The position numbers and the translations under genes were made by a program. From assembly GCF_000346505.1 (NCBI RefSeq), contig NZ_ANOH01000169.1, positions 1 through 64,000 of the forward strand: a stretch of 64,000 nt of DNA, read 5' to 3'. This DNA is from Aporhodopirellula sallentina SM41 (GTDB lineage: Bacteria; Planctomycetota; Planctomycetia; Pirellulales; Pirellulaceae). The notes below the pieces were generated by a model. The model searched no databases. It was not told the DNA's origin and saw only the letters and a list, made by a program, of their open reading frames with translations. This document shows positions 1 through 8,148 of this stretch, one piece after another; positions within the stretch are counted from its first letter, which is position 1, and the number at the start of each line of letters is the position of its first letter.

Positions 1-384
1 ATCATCCCGAGTGACCGAGGTGATGACGACGTGTTTGAGGCCGAGTTTTTCGGCGGCCTTTGCGATTCGTTCCGGTTCATCGGCCGCGGGGGCTTCGGGT
101 GGTCGTCCGCGACGTACCGCACAAAATCCGCAAGGCCGCGTACAGACGTTTCCCAGGATCATGAATGTCGCCGTTTGTTGGCTGTAACATTCCATGCGGT
201 TGGGGCATTTCGCGTTCTCGCAAACCGTTTCGAGCCCGAGTTCGTCCATCAAATGGTCGGTCAGATGGTTCGCATTCGATTTCGGGATCGGCCGTTTTAG
301 CCAACGCGGCAATCGCCCGGTGGCGCTAACAGAGGTGCCCACGGGCATTTCAGGTTCGGCAACGACAGGCAATCGAAAAGCCAT
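1..384 (-). CDS. lipA: Lipoyl synthase, 5' part only (runs off the left edge)
   Basis: Lipoyl synthase inserts two sulfur atoms into octanoyl groups on lipoyl domains, using two iron-sulfur clusters and radical SAM chemistry. Only the first 128 codons are in the window; they read from an ATG at 384 leftwards with no stop. The translated N-terminus carries the family's auxiliary-cluster cysteines C55, C60 and C66 (CENAKCPNRMEC) and, just after, the radical SAM motif CTRPCGFC with C81, C85 and C88. Both spacings match LipA. The C-terminal half and its conserved serine lie outside. It is divergent from smpB, with about 158 bp between the two starts that must hold both promoters. Confidence is high because two diagnostic cysteine motifs appear in the right order and spacing. 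Confidence 0.93.
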   Translation of the reverse strand, partial: MAFRLPVVAEPEMPVGTSVSATGRLPRWLKRPIPKSNANHLTDHLMDELGLETVCENAKCPNRMECYSQQTATFMILGNVCTRPCGFCAVRRGRPPEAPAADEPERIAKAAEKLGLKHVVITSVTRDD

Positions 385-538
385 CAGATCAATCTATTCC
401 AACGAGTGTCATTCTGCGGAGGACGCAAGGTGCGGCGAGGCGAACCGAATCACGGGGAACGCCTGCGACGCCATTGTAGCCACGAGACCAAAATCTCACC
501 ATCGCCGCCCCCACCGCTTCCCAATCTCGTCTTCGCGA

Positions 539-544
539 TACAAT
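539..544 (+). promoter_or_regulatory. Possible -10 element of smpB
   Basis: TACAAT fits the -10 consensus and overlaps the upstream candidate ATG at 543. If used, transcription would start near 551 and translation from the ATG at 552 would be essentially leaderless. No convincing -35 box is visible, so this is a weak call. Confidence 0.25.
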
Positions 545-1124
545 GCGCACCATGTCGAAGTCAAAAACCAAATCGCACAAAACCAGCCTCACGGCCGCCG
601 GACGCAAAGAAGCCGACACCAAGGCCAAGAAAAAAGGTGGCAAGAAGTCGAAGTCTGCGAAGGCACCCGCACCCGTTACCACGCCCGTAGCCGAGAATCG
701 GAAGGCGAAATTCCGCTATGAGATCCTCGATTCAATCGAGTGCGGGATCATGCTCCGGGGGAGCGAAGTCAAATCGATGCGGGAAGGCAAACTGTCGCTC
801 GATGAGGCGCATATTCGCGTGACGGATGGGGAGTTGTGGCTGGTCAATGCGGACCTGGCGCAGTACTCCAACGCGGGATTGTGGAACCACGACCCGCGGC
901 GGGCTCGTAAACTTTTAGTCCATCAAAAAGAATTCAACAAATTCGCAGGACGCGCTCACGAGCGTGGGCTCACGTTGATTCCGTTGCGGGTGTATTTCAA
1001 TGACCGCGGCATTGCCAAGTGCGTGATGGGTCTGGTCAAAGGAAAGAAATTGCACGACAAGCGAGAAACCATCAAGAAACGCGATACCGACCGTGGACTG
1101 CAACGGGCAATGCGTCGTGGGTAG
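543..1124 (+). CDS. smpB: SsrA-binding protein SmpB
   Basis: SmpB binds tmRNA and brings it to stalled ribosomes for trans-translation. The protein has a family-typical core from about residue 50 (ENRKAKFRYEILDSIECG, then the RGSEVKSMREGKLSLDEAH block) and a basic C-terminal tail (KGKKLHDKRETIKKRDTDRG). At 193 residues it is longer than the usual 150-160, because of a Lys/Ala/Pro-rich N-terminal extension of about 45 residues that looks disordered. Starts at 543 and at 552 are both possible; 552 drops three residues. No tmRNA gene was seen nearby. The stop codon is followed directly by a short tandem repeat. Confidence 0.95.
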   Translation: MRTMSKSKTKSHKTSLTAAGRKEADTKAKKKGGKKSKSAKAPAPVTTPVAENRKAKFRYEILDSIECGIMLRGSEVKSMREGKLSLDEAHIRVTDGELWLVNADLAQYSNAGLWNHDPRRARKLLVHQKEFNKFAGRAHERGLTLIPLRVYFNDRGIAKCVMGLVKGKKLHDKRETIKKRDTDRGLQRAMRRG

Positions 1125-1169
1125 GTGCGTCATGTTTAAGTGCGTCATGTTTAAGTGCGGCATGGTTAA
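1125..1169. repeat. Three 15-nt tandem units after smpB
   Basis: Two exact copies of GTGCGTCATGTTTAA and a third with two changes (GTGCGGCATGGTTAA) lie head to tail and begin at the base after the smpB stop codon. No function is apparent. Confidence 0.85.
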
Positions 1170-1251
1170 GTTTGCCGTGGGGCGTCGTTAGGATGCGCAT
1201 GATCGGGGCGGTTCGGGCGGGTCTCGCCGCCGGAGGAATTTCTCGTAGGAA

Positions 1252-1301
1252 GACTGCCGCATGGTTGAGACTGCTGCATGGTTGAGACTGCCCATGATCG
1301 A
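1252..1301. repeat. Two 17-nt tandem units plus a partial copy before the ABC operon
   Basis: GACTGCCGCATGGTTGA and GACTGCTGCATGGTTGA are followed by a decayed third copy. The core GCATGGTTGA resembles the GCATGGTTAA of the array 85 bp upstream, so both may derive from one element. Confidence 0.7.
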
Positions 1302-1382
1302 AATAACCCTGTGATTGAAATCTCCCCTGATGTTGTTCTGCTACTGTCTTTCTAAGAAGCTAACCTGCAAGGATTCCCGTCA

Positions 1383-2060
1383 ATGCTGACGATCGAGAAC
1401 CTTATTAAAAAATTCCAGCAACCCGGCGGCGGTGAACTGACGGTGCTCGACGTGCCCAAGTTCGAGATTGCCAGTGCCGAGCAAGTCGCGTTGATTGGCG
1501 AGAGTGGTGGTGGCAAAACAACCTTGTTGCACCTGATCGCGGGGATGTTGTCAGCGACATCGGGTTCGATCCGAGTCGATAACATTGAGTTGACTCGGTT
1601 GAGCGAGCAGGGGCGCGACCGATTCCGTGCGGCGACGATCGGCTATGTTTTTCAAACGTTTAACTTGCTGCCTGCTTTCTCGGCGGTTGAGAACGTCAAG
1701 CTAGGCATGACTTTCGGCAGCGGTCGTGTCGACAGCGAGCGTGCGTTGGATTTGCTCGACCGTGTCGGGTTGGCTGAGCGGGCGAATTATCGGCCGAATC
1801 AATTGTCCGTCGGTCAGCAGCAACGCGTTGCGATCGCACGAGCTCTCGCGGGACGGCCCAAGCTGTTGCTCGCCGACGAACCGACCGCGAACGTCGATCC
1901 GGCGAGTGCGGACTCGGTGCTCGACCTCATCATCGATTCCTGTCGTAGCGAATCGATTGCCCTTTTAATGGTCACCCACAGCATGGACGTCGCGGACCGA
2001 TTCGAACGGATCGAACGACTCGAAGACATCAACCGCATCCCCGCCCTGAAGCAGAGCTGA
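1383..2060 (+). CDS. ABC transporter ATP-binding protein, LolD/MacB type
   Basis: ATPase subunit that powers the permease encoded 4 bp downstream. The 225 residues contain Walker A GESGGGKTT (39-47), the Q-loop Gln 91, a signature LSVGQQQR (141-148), Walker B LLLADE (161-166) and the H-loop His 199. All catalytic residues are therefore present. Size and motif order fit the LolD/MacB/FtsE group, which drives mechanotransmission-type exporters rather than classical channels. An AAGGA sequence 9 bp before the ATG supports the start. Partnered with a single FtsX-type permease, it probably works as a homodimeric exporter or lipoprotein extractor; the substrate cannot be told from sequence. Confidence 0.93.
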   Translation: MLTIENLIKKFQQPGGGELTVLDVPKFEIASAEQVALIGESGGGKTTLLHLIAGMLSATSGSIRVDNIELTRLSEQGRDRFRAATIGYVFQTFNLLPAFSAVENVKLGMTFGSGRVDSERALDLLDRVGLAERANYRPNQLSVGQQQRVAIARALAGRPKLLLADEPTANVDPASADSVLDLIIDSCRSESIALLMVTHSMDVADRFERIERLEDINRIPALKQS

Positions 2061-2064
2061 ACGA

Positions 2065-3426
2065 ATGAATCTTCTGTTCATCGCGTGGCGTAATTTCCGT
2101 TACCGCGCGTTATCGAGTTTCCTCACCACGTTGTCGTTGATGCTCGGCGTCGGGCTCGTCGTGATGGTGATGGCGATTTACGGCATCATCAGCGAGGCGT
2201 TCGTTCGCAACGCCGCGGTGGGATACAACCTCGTGGTCGGGCCGCGTGGCAGTGCGTTGCAGTTAACCCTGAACAGCGTTTATTACCTCAGCCAACCGAT
2301 CGAGAATCTGCCTTACACCGAGTACATGGAATTCTTCCCCGCGGAAGAGCGAGCGAAGATGGTCCGTGAATTCGGCGGTGATCCGAAGTTGGGCGAAAGG
2401 GACGGCGTCTATGCCGGTTTCGTCGGGGACGGCTATGCGATTCCGTTGGCGTTGGGGGACTATTTCGGCGAGTTCCGTGTTGTTGGAACCATTCCGGACT
2501 TCTTCGAAAAACTCCGTCATGGGCCCGAGGTCGACCAACCGTTCACGTTCCGCGAAGGACGAGCTCTGGAAACGTATAACGAAGAAAACCAATACTTTGA
2601 ATGCGTGCTGGGGTCGAGGGTCGCCGCCCAATCCGGAATGAAAGTCGGCGATGTGATGAACCCGACCCATGGCGATCCGGAAGGCAAAGGGCACGGCCAA
2701 GGATTCACCGTGGTCGGTATTCTGGCTCCCACGGGGACACCCAATGACCGTGCGGTTTTTGTGAACCTCGAGGGTTTTTATTTGCTCGAAGGGCATGCCA
2801 AACCGATCGAAGACGACGCGGTGATCACGCTGCCCGAGCGGGATCCTGACGACACACGTCCTCCGCTGTTGATGATTCCAGAACGAGAGGTGACCTCCAT
2901 TCTGGTGCGAAACGGGAACATCATGCACGCGCCCGGGATGCAGAATCGAATCAACGAAAGCGGTCGGGCACAGGCGGCGGCTCCGATCGGTGAAATCAAT
3001 AAACTGATGTCCGTGATCGTCGGCCCGCTGCTGTCGGCGTTGTTGGTGATCACGTTGATCACGTGTGTGGTTGCCGCGTTTGGGGTATTGGTGGCGATCT
3101 ATAATTCGATGAACGATCGACGCCGCGACATTGCCGTGATGCGAGCGTTGGGGGCTCGCCGTGGCAGCGTCACATGGGTGATCCTTTTTGAGAGTTTGAT
3201 CATTGCGATCATTGGTGGTGCGGCGGGATGGTTGCTCGCACACGTCGCGATTTACTCCGCGGGGACTTTTATCGAACAACAGACGGGCGTGCAGGTTGGT
3301 CTGTTTTCGGTAAGTCAGTTCGAATGGTTGCTGCTGCCTTTCGTGCTGGTATTGAGTTTGATGGCGGGGATTGTCCCGGCTATGGCTGCGTATCGCACCG
3401 ACGTGGGATCGAACTTGTCTGCGTGA
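2065..3426 (+). CDS. ABC transporter permease, FtsX/MacB family
   Basis: Inner-membrane permease of 453 residues. It has an N-terminal membrane segment (about 15-42), a long periplasmic domain of about 280 residues, and three C-terminal membrane helices (about 315-345, 370-395 and 415-440). The cytoplasmic loop NSMNDRRRDIAVMRALGA is the FtsX-domain signature that contacts the ATPase. This topology defines the MacB/LolC/DevC group. The start codon lies 4 bp after the ATPase stop, so the two genes form a translationally coupled pair. There is no membrane-fusion protein beside them, which leaves the route through the periplasm open. Confidence 0.9.
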   Translation: MNLLFIAWRNFRYRALSSFLTTLSLMLGVGLVVMVMAIYGIISEAFVRNAAVGYNLVVGPRGSALQLTLNSVYYLSQPIENLPYTEYMEFFPAEERAKMVREFGGDPKLGERDGVYAGFVGDGYAIPLALGDYFGEFRVVGTIPDFFEKLRHGPEVDQPFTFREGRALETYNEENQYFECVLGSRVAAQSGMKVGDVMNPTHGDPEGKGHGQGFTVVGILAPTGTPNDRAVFVNLEGFYLLEGHAKPIEDDAVITLPERDPDDTRPPLLMIPEREVTSILVRNGNIMHAPGMQNRINESGRAQAAAPIGEINKLMSVIVGPLLSALLVITLITCVVAAFGVLVAIYNSMNDRRRDIAVMRALGARRGSVTWVILFESLIIAIIGGAAGWLLAHVAIYSAGTFIEQQTGVQVGLFSVSQFEWLLLPFVLVLSLMAGIVPAMAAYRTDVGSNLSA

Positions 3427-3455
3427 TGGGCGACGGTCGGGATCGATGAGTTGAA

Positions 3456-4475
3456 ATGAAACAGGTGAACGTTGTGCTGCCGATTATTGAAAACGAATCA
3501 CCTGGGAATGACGTCACGCCGTTTTCTCAACGCATGCGAGGCGGCGGGGAGCGATTCCTCCGTCGCGAGTTGACGGAACTGCAGATCAATCTCGGGAAGT
3601 TATGCAACCAGACATGCACGCATTGTCATGTCGACGCGGGACCGACCAAGCGGCGAGAGAACATGTCGGTTGATGTGGCGGAGCGAATCATTTCGCTCGC
3701 CGCGGCAACGCCGAGTTTGAAAACCGTCGATCTGACGGGCGGTGCCCCGGAGATGAACTCTTGCTTCCCGGAGATGGTGAAGACGTTTCGCGCAGCGGGG
3801 TTGAGGGTGATTGATCGGTGTAATTTGACCATCCTTTCAGAGCCGGGATATGATTGGTTGGCACCTTTCTTGGCGGAGCAACGCGTCGATGTGGTAGCCT
3901 CCCTGCCTTGCTATTTGGAAGAGAACGTTGATTCGCAGCGAGGCAACGGAGTTTTTGAACGGAGTATTGCAGGGCTGCAGCGATTGAACGAACTGGGGTA
4001 TGCCCAAACATGCGAGTCGGACAGCGAGTTGCGATTGGATTTGGTGTACAACCCGACCGGGCCGCACTTGCCTCCGGATCAAGCCAAGCTTGAGGTGGAT
4101 TACCGCCGTGAGCTGCGGCGTCGATACGGCATCGAGTTCAATTCTTTGTTGGCAATCACAAACATTCCGATTCGGCGATACGCACAGTATCTGCGAAAAA
4201 AGGGAATCTACGACGATTACCTACGGATGCTGGTCGATGCGTTCAATCCCGCAGCCGTCGCAGGTGTGATGTGTCGGTCTCTGCTTTCAATCGGTTGGGA
4301 TGGACGCATCTACGATTGTGATTTCAATCAGATGGTCGAGCTCTCGATCGAATCGCCGACGGTCTGGACGATCGATTCGCTCGATCAGTTCGTCAACCGA
4401 CCAATCGCGATGGCGGATCATTGCTATGGCTGCACAGCCGGTGCCGGCAGCAGTTGTTCAGGGAGTTTGGTTTAA
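3456..4475 (+). CDS. arsS: Radical SAM enzyme, arsenosugar biosynthesis ArsS family
   Basis: ArsS proteins are thought to transfer the 5'-deoxyadenosyl group of SAM to dimethylarsenite on the way to arsenosugars. The 339-residue protein has the radical SAM motif CNQTCTHC (C50, C54, C57) followed by HVDAGP, and the C-terminal cysteine-rich end CYGCTAGAGSSCSGSLV typical of the ArsS/DUF3641 family. Some homologues carry selenocysteine in this tail; here the codon is an ordinary Cys codon. The gene follows the ABC exporter by 29 bp on the same strand. No arsM methyltransferase, arsenate reductase or arsR regulator is seen nearby. The family call is secure; the reaction is inherited from characterised members. 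Confidence 0.88.
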   Translation: MKQVNVVLPIIENESPGNDVTPFSQRMRGGGERFLRRELTELQINLGKLCNQTCTHCHVDAGPTKRRENMSVDVAERIISLAAATPSLKTVDLTGGAPEMNSCFPEMVKTFRAAGLRVIDRCNLTILSEPGYDWLAPFLAEQRVDVVASLPCYLEENVDSQRGNGVFERSIAGLQRLNELGYAQTCESDSELRLDLVYNPTGPHLPPDQAKLEVDYRRELRRRYGIEFNSLLAITNIPIRRYAQYLRKKGIYDDYLRMLVDAFNPAAVAGVMCRSLLSIGWDGRIYDCDFNQMVELSIESPTVWTIDSLDQFVNRPIAMADHCYGCTAGAGSSCSGSLV

Positions 4476-4878
4476 CTCTTTTTGTCATTCAACCCAACAC
4501 TGTTTGCAGCAGCGTTGCTCCCGGCCGGGAAAGGATCACCGTGAAATCAGGCAGAGGACGTGTGATATCGCGTTGTTCTTTTGCGCAAAGTCGCTCGGGT
4601 GATAGGGGAATCCCCGATGACCGCGCGATGCCCCCACGGTGACCGTCGATTGGAGCATTAATTTCTCGTTTCTAGATGAATTATTGGATTGAAGGTCTTC
4701 CCGTAACGGCAAATATCGGAGATGCTCAACTTGAGCGTTTTGTGTCAGGGGTTTTGCCTTCGAGATGCAGATGAGCTTCGTACTGCGGAGAGCATTCATT
4801 TCGCGACGAGTTGGGGCATTGCTACAGGGGGATTTTCTGTAGCACTCTGGCAGATATTCATCATGCCACGGAATCGCT
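4476..4878. other. Intergenic stretch without a supported gene
   Basis: About 400 bp between arsS and the LuxR-type gene. No tRNA-like cloverleaf or conserved protein was found on either strand. It contains one clear inverted repeat near its right end (4821-4843). Confidence 0.6.
4821..4843. promoter_or_regulatory. Inverted repeat in the leader of the LuxR-type gene
   Basis: GCTACAG and CTGTAGC are perfect 7-nt arms separated by 9 nt, ending 35 nt before the TTG start at 4879. It could be a dimeric regulator operator or an RNA hairpin; there is no T-tract. Confidence 0.4.
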
Positions 4879-5661
4879 TTGTCATCTTCGAAGCCAACCA
4901 CCGTTTCGTCGTCATACCGGACGACCCGACTCATTGAGTTACCGGAAACCGTCGCTCTTTGTGACGAGGAAATTCGTCAGGACGTGCGAGTTCTGCGCGA
5001 GCGGGGCGACTTTGACATCTTTCAACGCTGCGTCGACGGGGAGGCCGTGCCTGAGGCACTGAGCGATCATCTGGACTCGTTGGAGCTGAACGCCTCCGTC
5101 TCGGTCAGCACGAACGATCGGGTATTGCTCGGGTACAACGCGGTTGCGGCTCGGAACTGCTCTTTGGAGCCCGCGATGTTGGGGCGACGTCTACCACGCC
5201 TCCAATCGGGTTCCATTCGCCAACTCGATGAGACAACGGACAAGGTATTGCTCGGCGGTGCCCGCATCGTCTGGTTCGAGCATGATTCGCCTTCTCCCGA
5301 CGGTTCTTGGTACCGATGGTCGACGCTGAAGATGGCCGTTCTCGGCTTTCAAAAGGTAGCGTTCTGTCTGTTGAGTCTTTCTCGTCCGGTGATGCGTTTG
5401 GCGAATGAGTCGGCGGCCCCCGGCCGGTTGTTGAACGAGCAATTGGTCGTCTACCAGCAACTCGACGAAATTGATCGGCAGATTTGCCAAGGGATTGCCG
5501 TCGGCGACTCTACCGGGGAAATCGCCACCTCGGTCGGACTGACCCGCCGCAGCATTGAGGTACGACGGGCGAAAATTCTCGAGCATTTTGGCTTTTCTCG
5601 CCAAGTGCAGATCGTTCGGTTGTTGGTTCGGCTGGAAGAAAACGGCCTATTGCCAGATTGA
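4879..5661 (+). CDS. PAS-like sensor with C-terminal LuxR-type DNA-binding domain
   Basis: Putative transcription factor of 260 residues. The C-terminal 65 residues (about 195-260, starting LDEIDRQICQGIAVGDST) form a LuxR/FixJ-type helix-turn-helix: the segment TGEIATSVGLTRRSIEVRRA aligns with the recognition helices. Residues about 70-160 look like a PAS-type fold (short strands around LLGYNAVAARNC, later VLLGGARIVWFEHDS), but there is no phospho-acceptor receiver domain. The start is a TTG; an in-frame stop lies at 4840 and no ATG or GTG occurs between, so TTG 4879 or a later GTG is used. The inverted repeat just upstream could be an autoregulatory site. The ligand is unknown. Confidence 0.78.
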   Translation: MSSSKPTTVSSSYRTTRLIELPETVALCDEEIRQDVRVLRERGDFDIFQRCVDGEAVPEALSDHLDSLELNASVSVSTNDRVLLGYNAVAARNCSLEPAMLGRRLPRLQSGSIRQLDETTDKVLLGGARIVWFEHDSPSPDGSWYRWSTLKMAVLGFQKVAFCLLSLSRPVMRLANESAAPGRLLNEQLVVYQQLDEIDRQICQGIAVGDSTGEIATSVGLTRRSIEVRRAKILEHFGFSRQVQIVRLLVRLEENGLLPD

Positions 5662-5842
5662 TCTCGCGGTTGCATGCAAAACGCATTGCTTCTGCATTTC
5701 CTCTAAACTGGTTATATTGTCAGGGCCGACGCACGAAATCGTGATATTTGTCGGTGGGAACGGACCTCTCCCCCTTCATCAGAAGCTGCCTGACGGATGT
5801 TGCAGTGCCTATTGCCGAACTTTTTTTGGGTCACGTTCTTTC

Positions 5843-6250
5843 ATGGGTGCCGAATCGGAGCTGAACGGTCAGAGTTTTCGTGATGCGATCTTGCGTCACG
5901 ACGTCGCGTCGATCACCCAACAAATCGTTCACAGTCATTTTGTTCTGATCCATCTCGCCGAAGAGTCGGAGTCGGATGAGGTCCTCGGCGCGCTGACCGC
6001 CTGCAGTGAGGGGAATGACTACCTGGTTGTGTTCTCGAGCCACGAGCAGGCGGCCCGGTTTGTCGAATCCCGGACGGATTTGTTCGAGGAGGAATCCGAG
6101 GTTAGTGGCTTTTGGGTCGATGGCCGCACGATGCTGGATTACCTCGATGACGAGCTGGGCATTCTCCTGAACCCCGATGGAGAGGGGCACCGTCAGATCG
6201 GTACTGATTTGGTTCGTGAGATCCTCGATGAACTGGGCCTCGAGGGCTGA
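5843..6250 (+). CDS. SseB-like domain protein
   Basis: Small acidic cytoplasmic protein of 135 residues without a signal peptide. The central part reads like the SseB N-terminal domain: a strand (YLVVFSSHEQAARFV), then a hydrophobic segment and the turn LGILLNPDGEGHRQI near the end of the domain, which fits the family's LNPG-type motif. Function of the family in non-enteric bacteria is not established. The ATG at 5843 was chosen because the reading frame upstream has no good start. It stands alone between the regulator gene and the porin gene, both on the same strand with gaps of 180-300 bp. Confidence 0.6.
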   Translation: MGAESELNGQSFRDAILRHDVASITQQIVHSHFVLIHLAEESESDEVLGALTACSEGNDYLVVFSSHEQAARFVESRTDLFEEESEVSGFWVDGRTMLDYLDDELGILLNPDGEGHRQIGTDLVREILDELGLEG

Positions 6251-6547
6251 TCCTGGCGGCGCGGGTGGATTGCCTGCGTAACCGGAACAGTTTCACATTT
6301 TCGGTGTGGGAAGCCGTTATGCGGCGTTCTTTTCCTAACGATGGTCTTAATTTTGACGATTATGCGGGCCGATACGACAGTTGTGAACTTAAAATCCCAA
6401 ATCTAGGGACTTTCATCACTCGGTCATCCTTCTTTTGCGGGGTGCACGACCCTTCAGACGCTGTGCACGGACGACAGCAAGACGGAGTGGGGCGGGATGA
6501 AGCGGCCATCTAGATCGGGGGAACCATCGGGGAAGGATCCTATAAAG

Positions 6548-7909
6548 ATGATGTCGAAACGATCTAAATTATTGTTAGTCCTTGGCGGCATCGCCGCAGC
6601 GACTTGGGGTTCGGTTGGCGTGACAGCGACGGCCCAGGATGCCTTGGTCTCCGAAGCCGCGTATCAGCAACCGGTACAGGACGTGAACCAGATCCAACAA
6701 GTTGGATTCTGCGGAAGCGGGTCGGAGTGCGACGCTGCTCCGATTTACGAATCCGATTGCGGGTGTGGTGGTCCTTGCGACTGCGACATGGGTGATTGCT
6801 GCAGCGACGAGAGTTGCGGATGCGACGACGCCGGCGGGTTCTTGCTCGACGGATGTCAGTGCGACCTCGGCGAACCATTCTCGCTGTTCGGTGAAGCGAA
6901 CGGAATTTCCGTTGGCGGTTGGGCTCAGCTCGGCTACCACACCAAGGCGGTGCCGTTGTTCAACAACCGTCCCGATGAGTATCAACTGCATCAAGCGTGG
7001 CTCTACGCTGAGAAAGCGATCGATACCAGTTCCGGTTTCGATATCGGCGGACGTATTGACTACGTCTACGGTACCGATGCCCAAGACACTCAGGCGTTCG
7101 GTATCAGCAACGATCACTGGGACAATGACTGGGATCATGGTTCGACCGACAACGGGTATGGCCATGCTTTGCCACAGGTCTACGCCGAAGCCGGTTATGG
7201 AGACTTGTCCGTGAAGGTCGGGCACTTCTTCACGATCATCGGTTGGGAAGTTGTCGCTGCTCCTGACAACTTCTTCTACAGCCACGCGTACACGATGTAC
7301 AACAGCGAGCCGTTCACTCACACCGGTGCGTTGTTCACATACAACCTTGGCGACGACGTCACCGCCTACGGTGGATACACCATGGGTTGGGACAGCGGGT
7401 TCGAGGACAATGGCGATTCGTTCTTAGGCGGGGCTTCGGTCGCGTTGACGGACAACTACACCCTCACCTATGCGGCGACGGGTGGTCGTTTCAGCAAGGC
7501 ATACCCGGACGGTGGCGATAGCGAGCGTGGTTACATGCACTCGATCGTTTCAGACGTAACCGTCACTGATAAGATCCAGTACATCGGTCAATCGGATTAC
7601 CTGCGGACCAAAGACGCCGCAGGCAACGTTCTTCGCGACACGATCGGGATGAACAACTACCTGATCTACACCATGAGCGACTGCTTGGCTCTCGGTACAC
7701 GTTTCGAGTGGTATGACTCCGCGGGTGTGTTCGACAATGAAGTTGACATGTACGCGTTGACTTTGGGTGCCAACATCAAACCTCATGCGAACGTTTTGGT
7801 TCGACCCGAGGTCCGTTGGGACTGGGTAGACGGCAATCCAGCAAACATCCTTGAGAACAACGAAGATGAACAAACCACGTTTGGAATCGATACGATCTTC
7901 ATGTTCTAA
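6548..7909 (+). CDS. Outer-membrane beta-barrel porin (BBP2/OmpL-like) with cysteine-rich N-terminus
   Basis: Predicted outer-membrane protein of 453 residues. A signal peptide (KLLLVLGGIAAATWGSVGV, cleavage near TATAQD) is followed by a remarkable segment of about 60 residues with 12 cysteines in CG, CD and CC clusters. After that comes a barrel of alternating aromatic strands from ISVGGWAQLGYH to the C-terminal TTFGIDTIFMF, whose final Phe is typical for outer-membrane insertion. Repeated motifs such as VKVGHF and AYGGYTMGWDSG resemble putative beta-barrel porin-2 proteins common in planctomycetes. The ATG at 6548 has GGGGAAGG about 12 bp upstream and gives a better signal peptide than an earlier in-frame start at 6497. 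A terminator follows 50 bp downstream. Confidence 0.85.
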   Translation: MMSKRSKLLLVLGGIAAATWGSVGVTATAQDALVSEAAYQQPVQDVNQIQQVGFCGSGSECDAAPIYESDCGCGGPCDCDMGDCCSDESCGCDDAGGFLLDGCQCDLGEPFSLFGEANGISVGGWAQLGYHTKAVPLFNNRPDEYQLHQAWLYAEKAIDTSSGFDIGGRIDYVYGTDAQDTQAFGISNDHWDNDWDHGSTDNGYGHALPQVYAEAGYGDLSVKVGHFFTIIGWEVVAAPDNFFYSHAYTMYNSEPFTHTGALFTYNLGDDVTAYGGYTMGWDSGFEDNGDSFLGGASVALTDNYTLTYAATGGRFSKAYPDGGDSERGYMHSIVSDVTVTDKIQYIGQSDYLRTKDAAGNVLRDTIGMNNYLIYTMSDCLALGTRFEWYDSAGVFDNEVDMYALTLGANIKPHANVLVRPEVRWDWVDGNPANILENNEDEQTTFGIDTIFMF

Positions 7910-7957
7910 ACGAGTGAGCCGGCTTGCCGCTGGCTAATCATTCGCTGTGCACCTTCG

Positions 7958-7997
7958 AAGACGAGGCGGTGACGATTGTTGCCGCACTCGTCTTTTT
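7958..7997 (+). terminator. Rho-independent terminator of the porin gene
   Basis: AAGACGAG (7958-7965) pairs with CTCGTCTT (7987-7994), with an inner CGG/CCG pairing, and the T-run continues to 7997. It sits 48 bp after the porin stop. Confidence 0.78.
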
Positions 7998-8148
7998 GCA
8001 TGGATACGAAGCAAGCTTCCCCCTTGAGGAGGGGTGCGATGCGTTCTGTATTGAGTGCCGGTTGGCTGGCACCATTTCACTGGTAATATGCGTGAGATAA
8101 CATGCATTGCCCACGAACTTCCCCAAACAATCTTTCGCGGACGTCGAC

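Noticed and set aside
2263-3279. Minus-strand frame of 338 residues
   Set aside because: Antisense to the FtsX-type permease, which has a clear family match.
4536-4934. Minus-strand frame of 132 residues between arsS and the LuxR-type gene
   Set aside because: It overlaps the start of the regulator gene, has mixed composition and shows no domain or signal.
7938-8126. Minus-strand frame of 62 residues after the porin gene
   Set aside because: It overlaps the terminator and has no recognisable motif.
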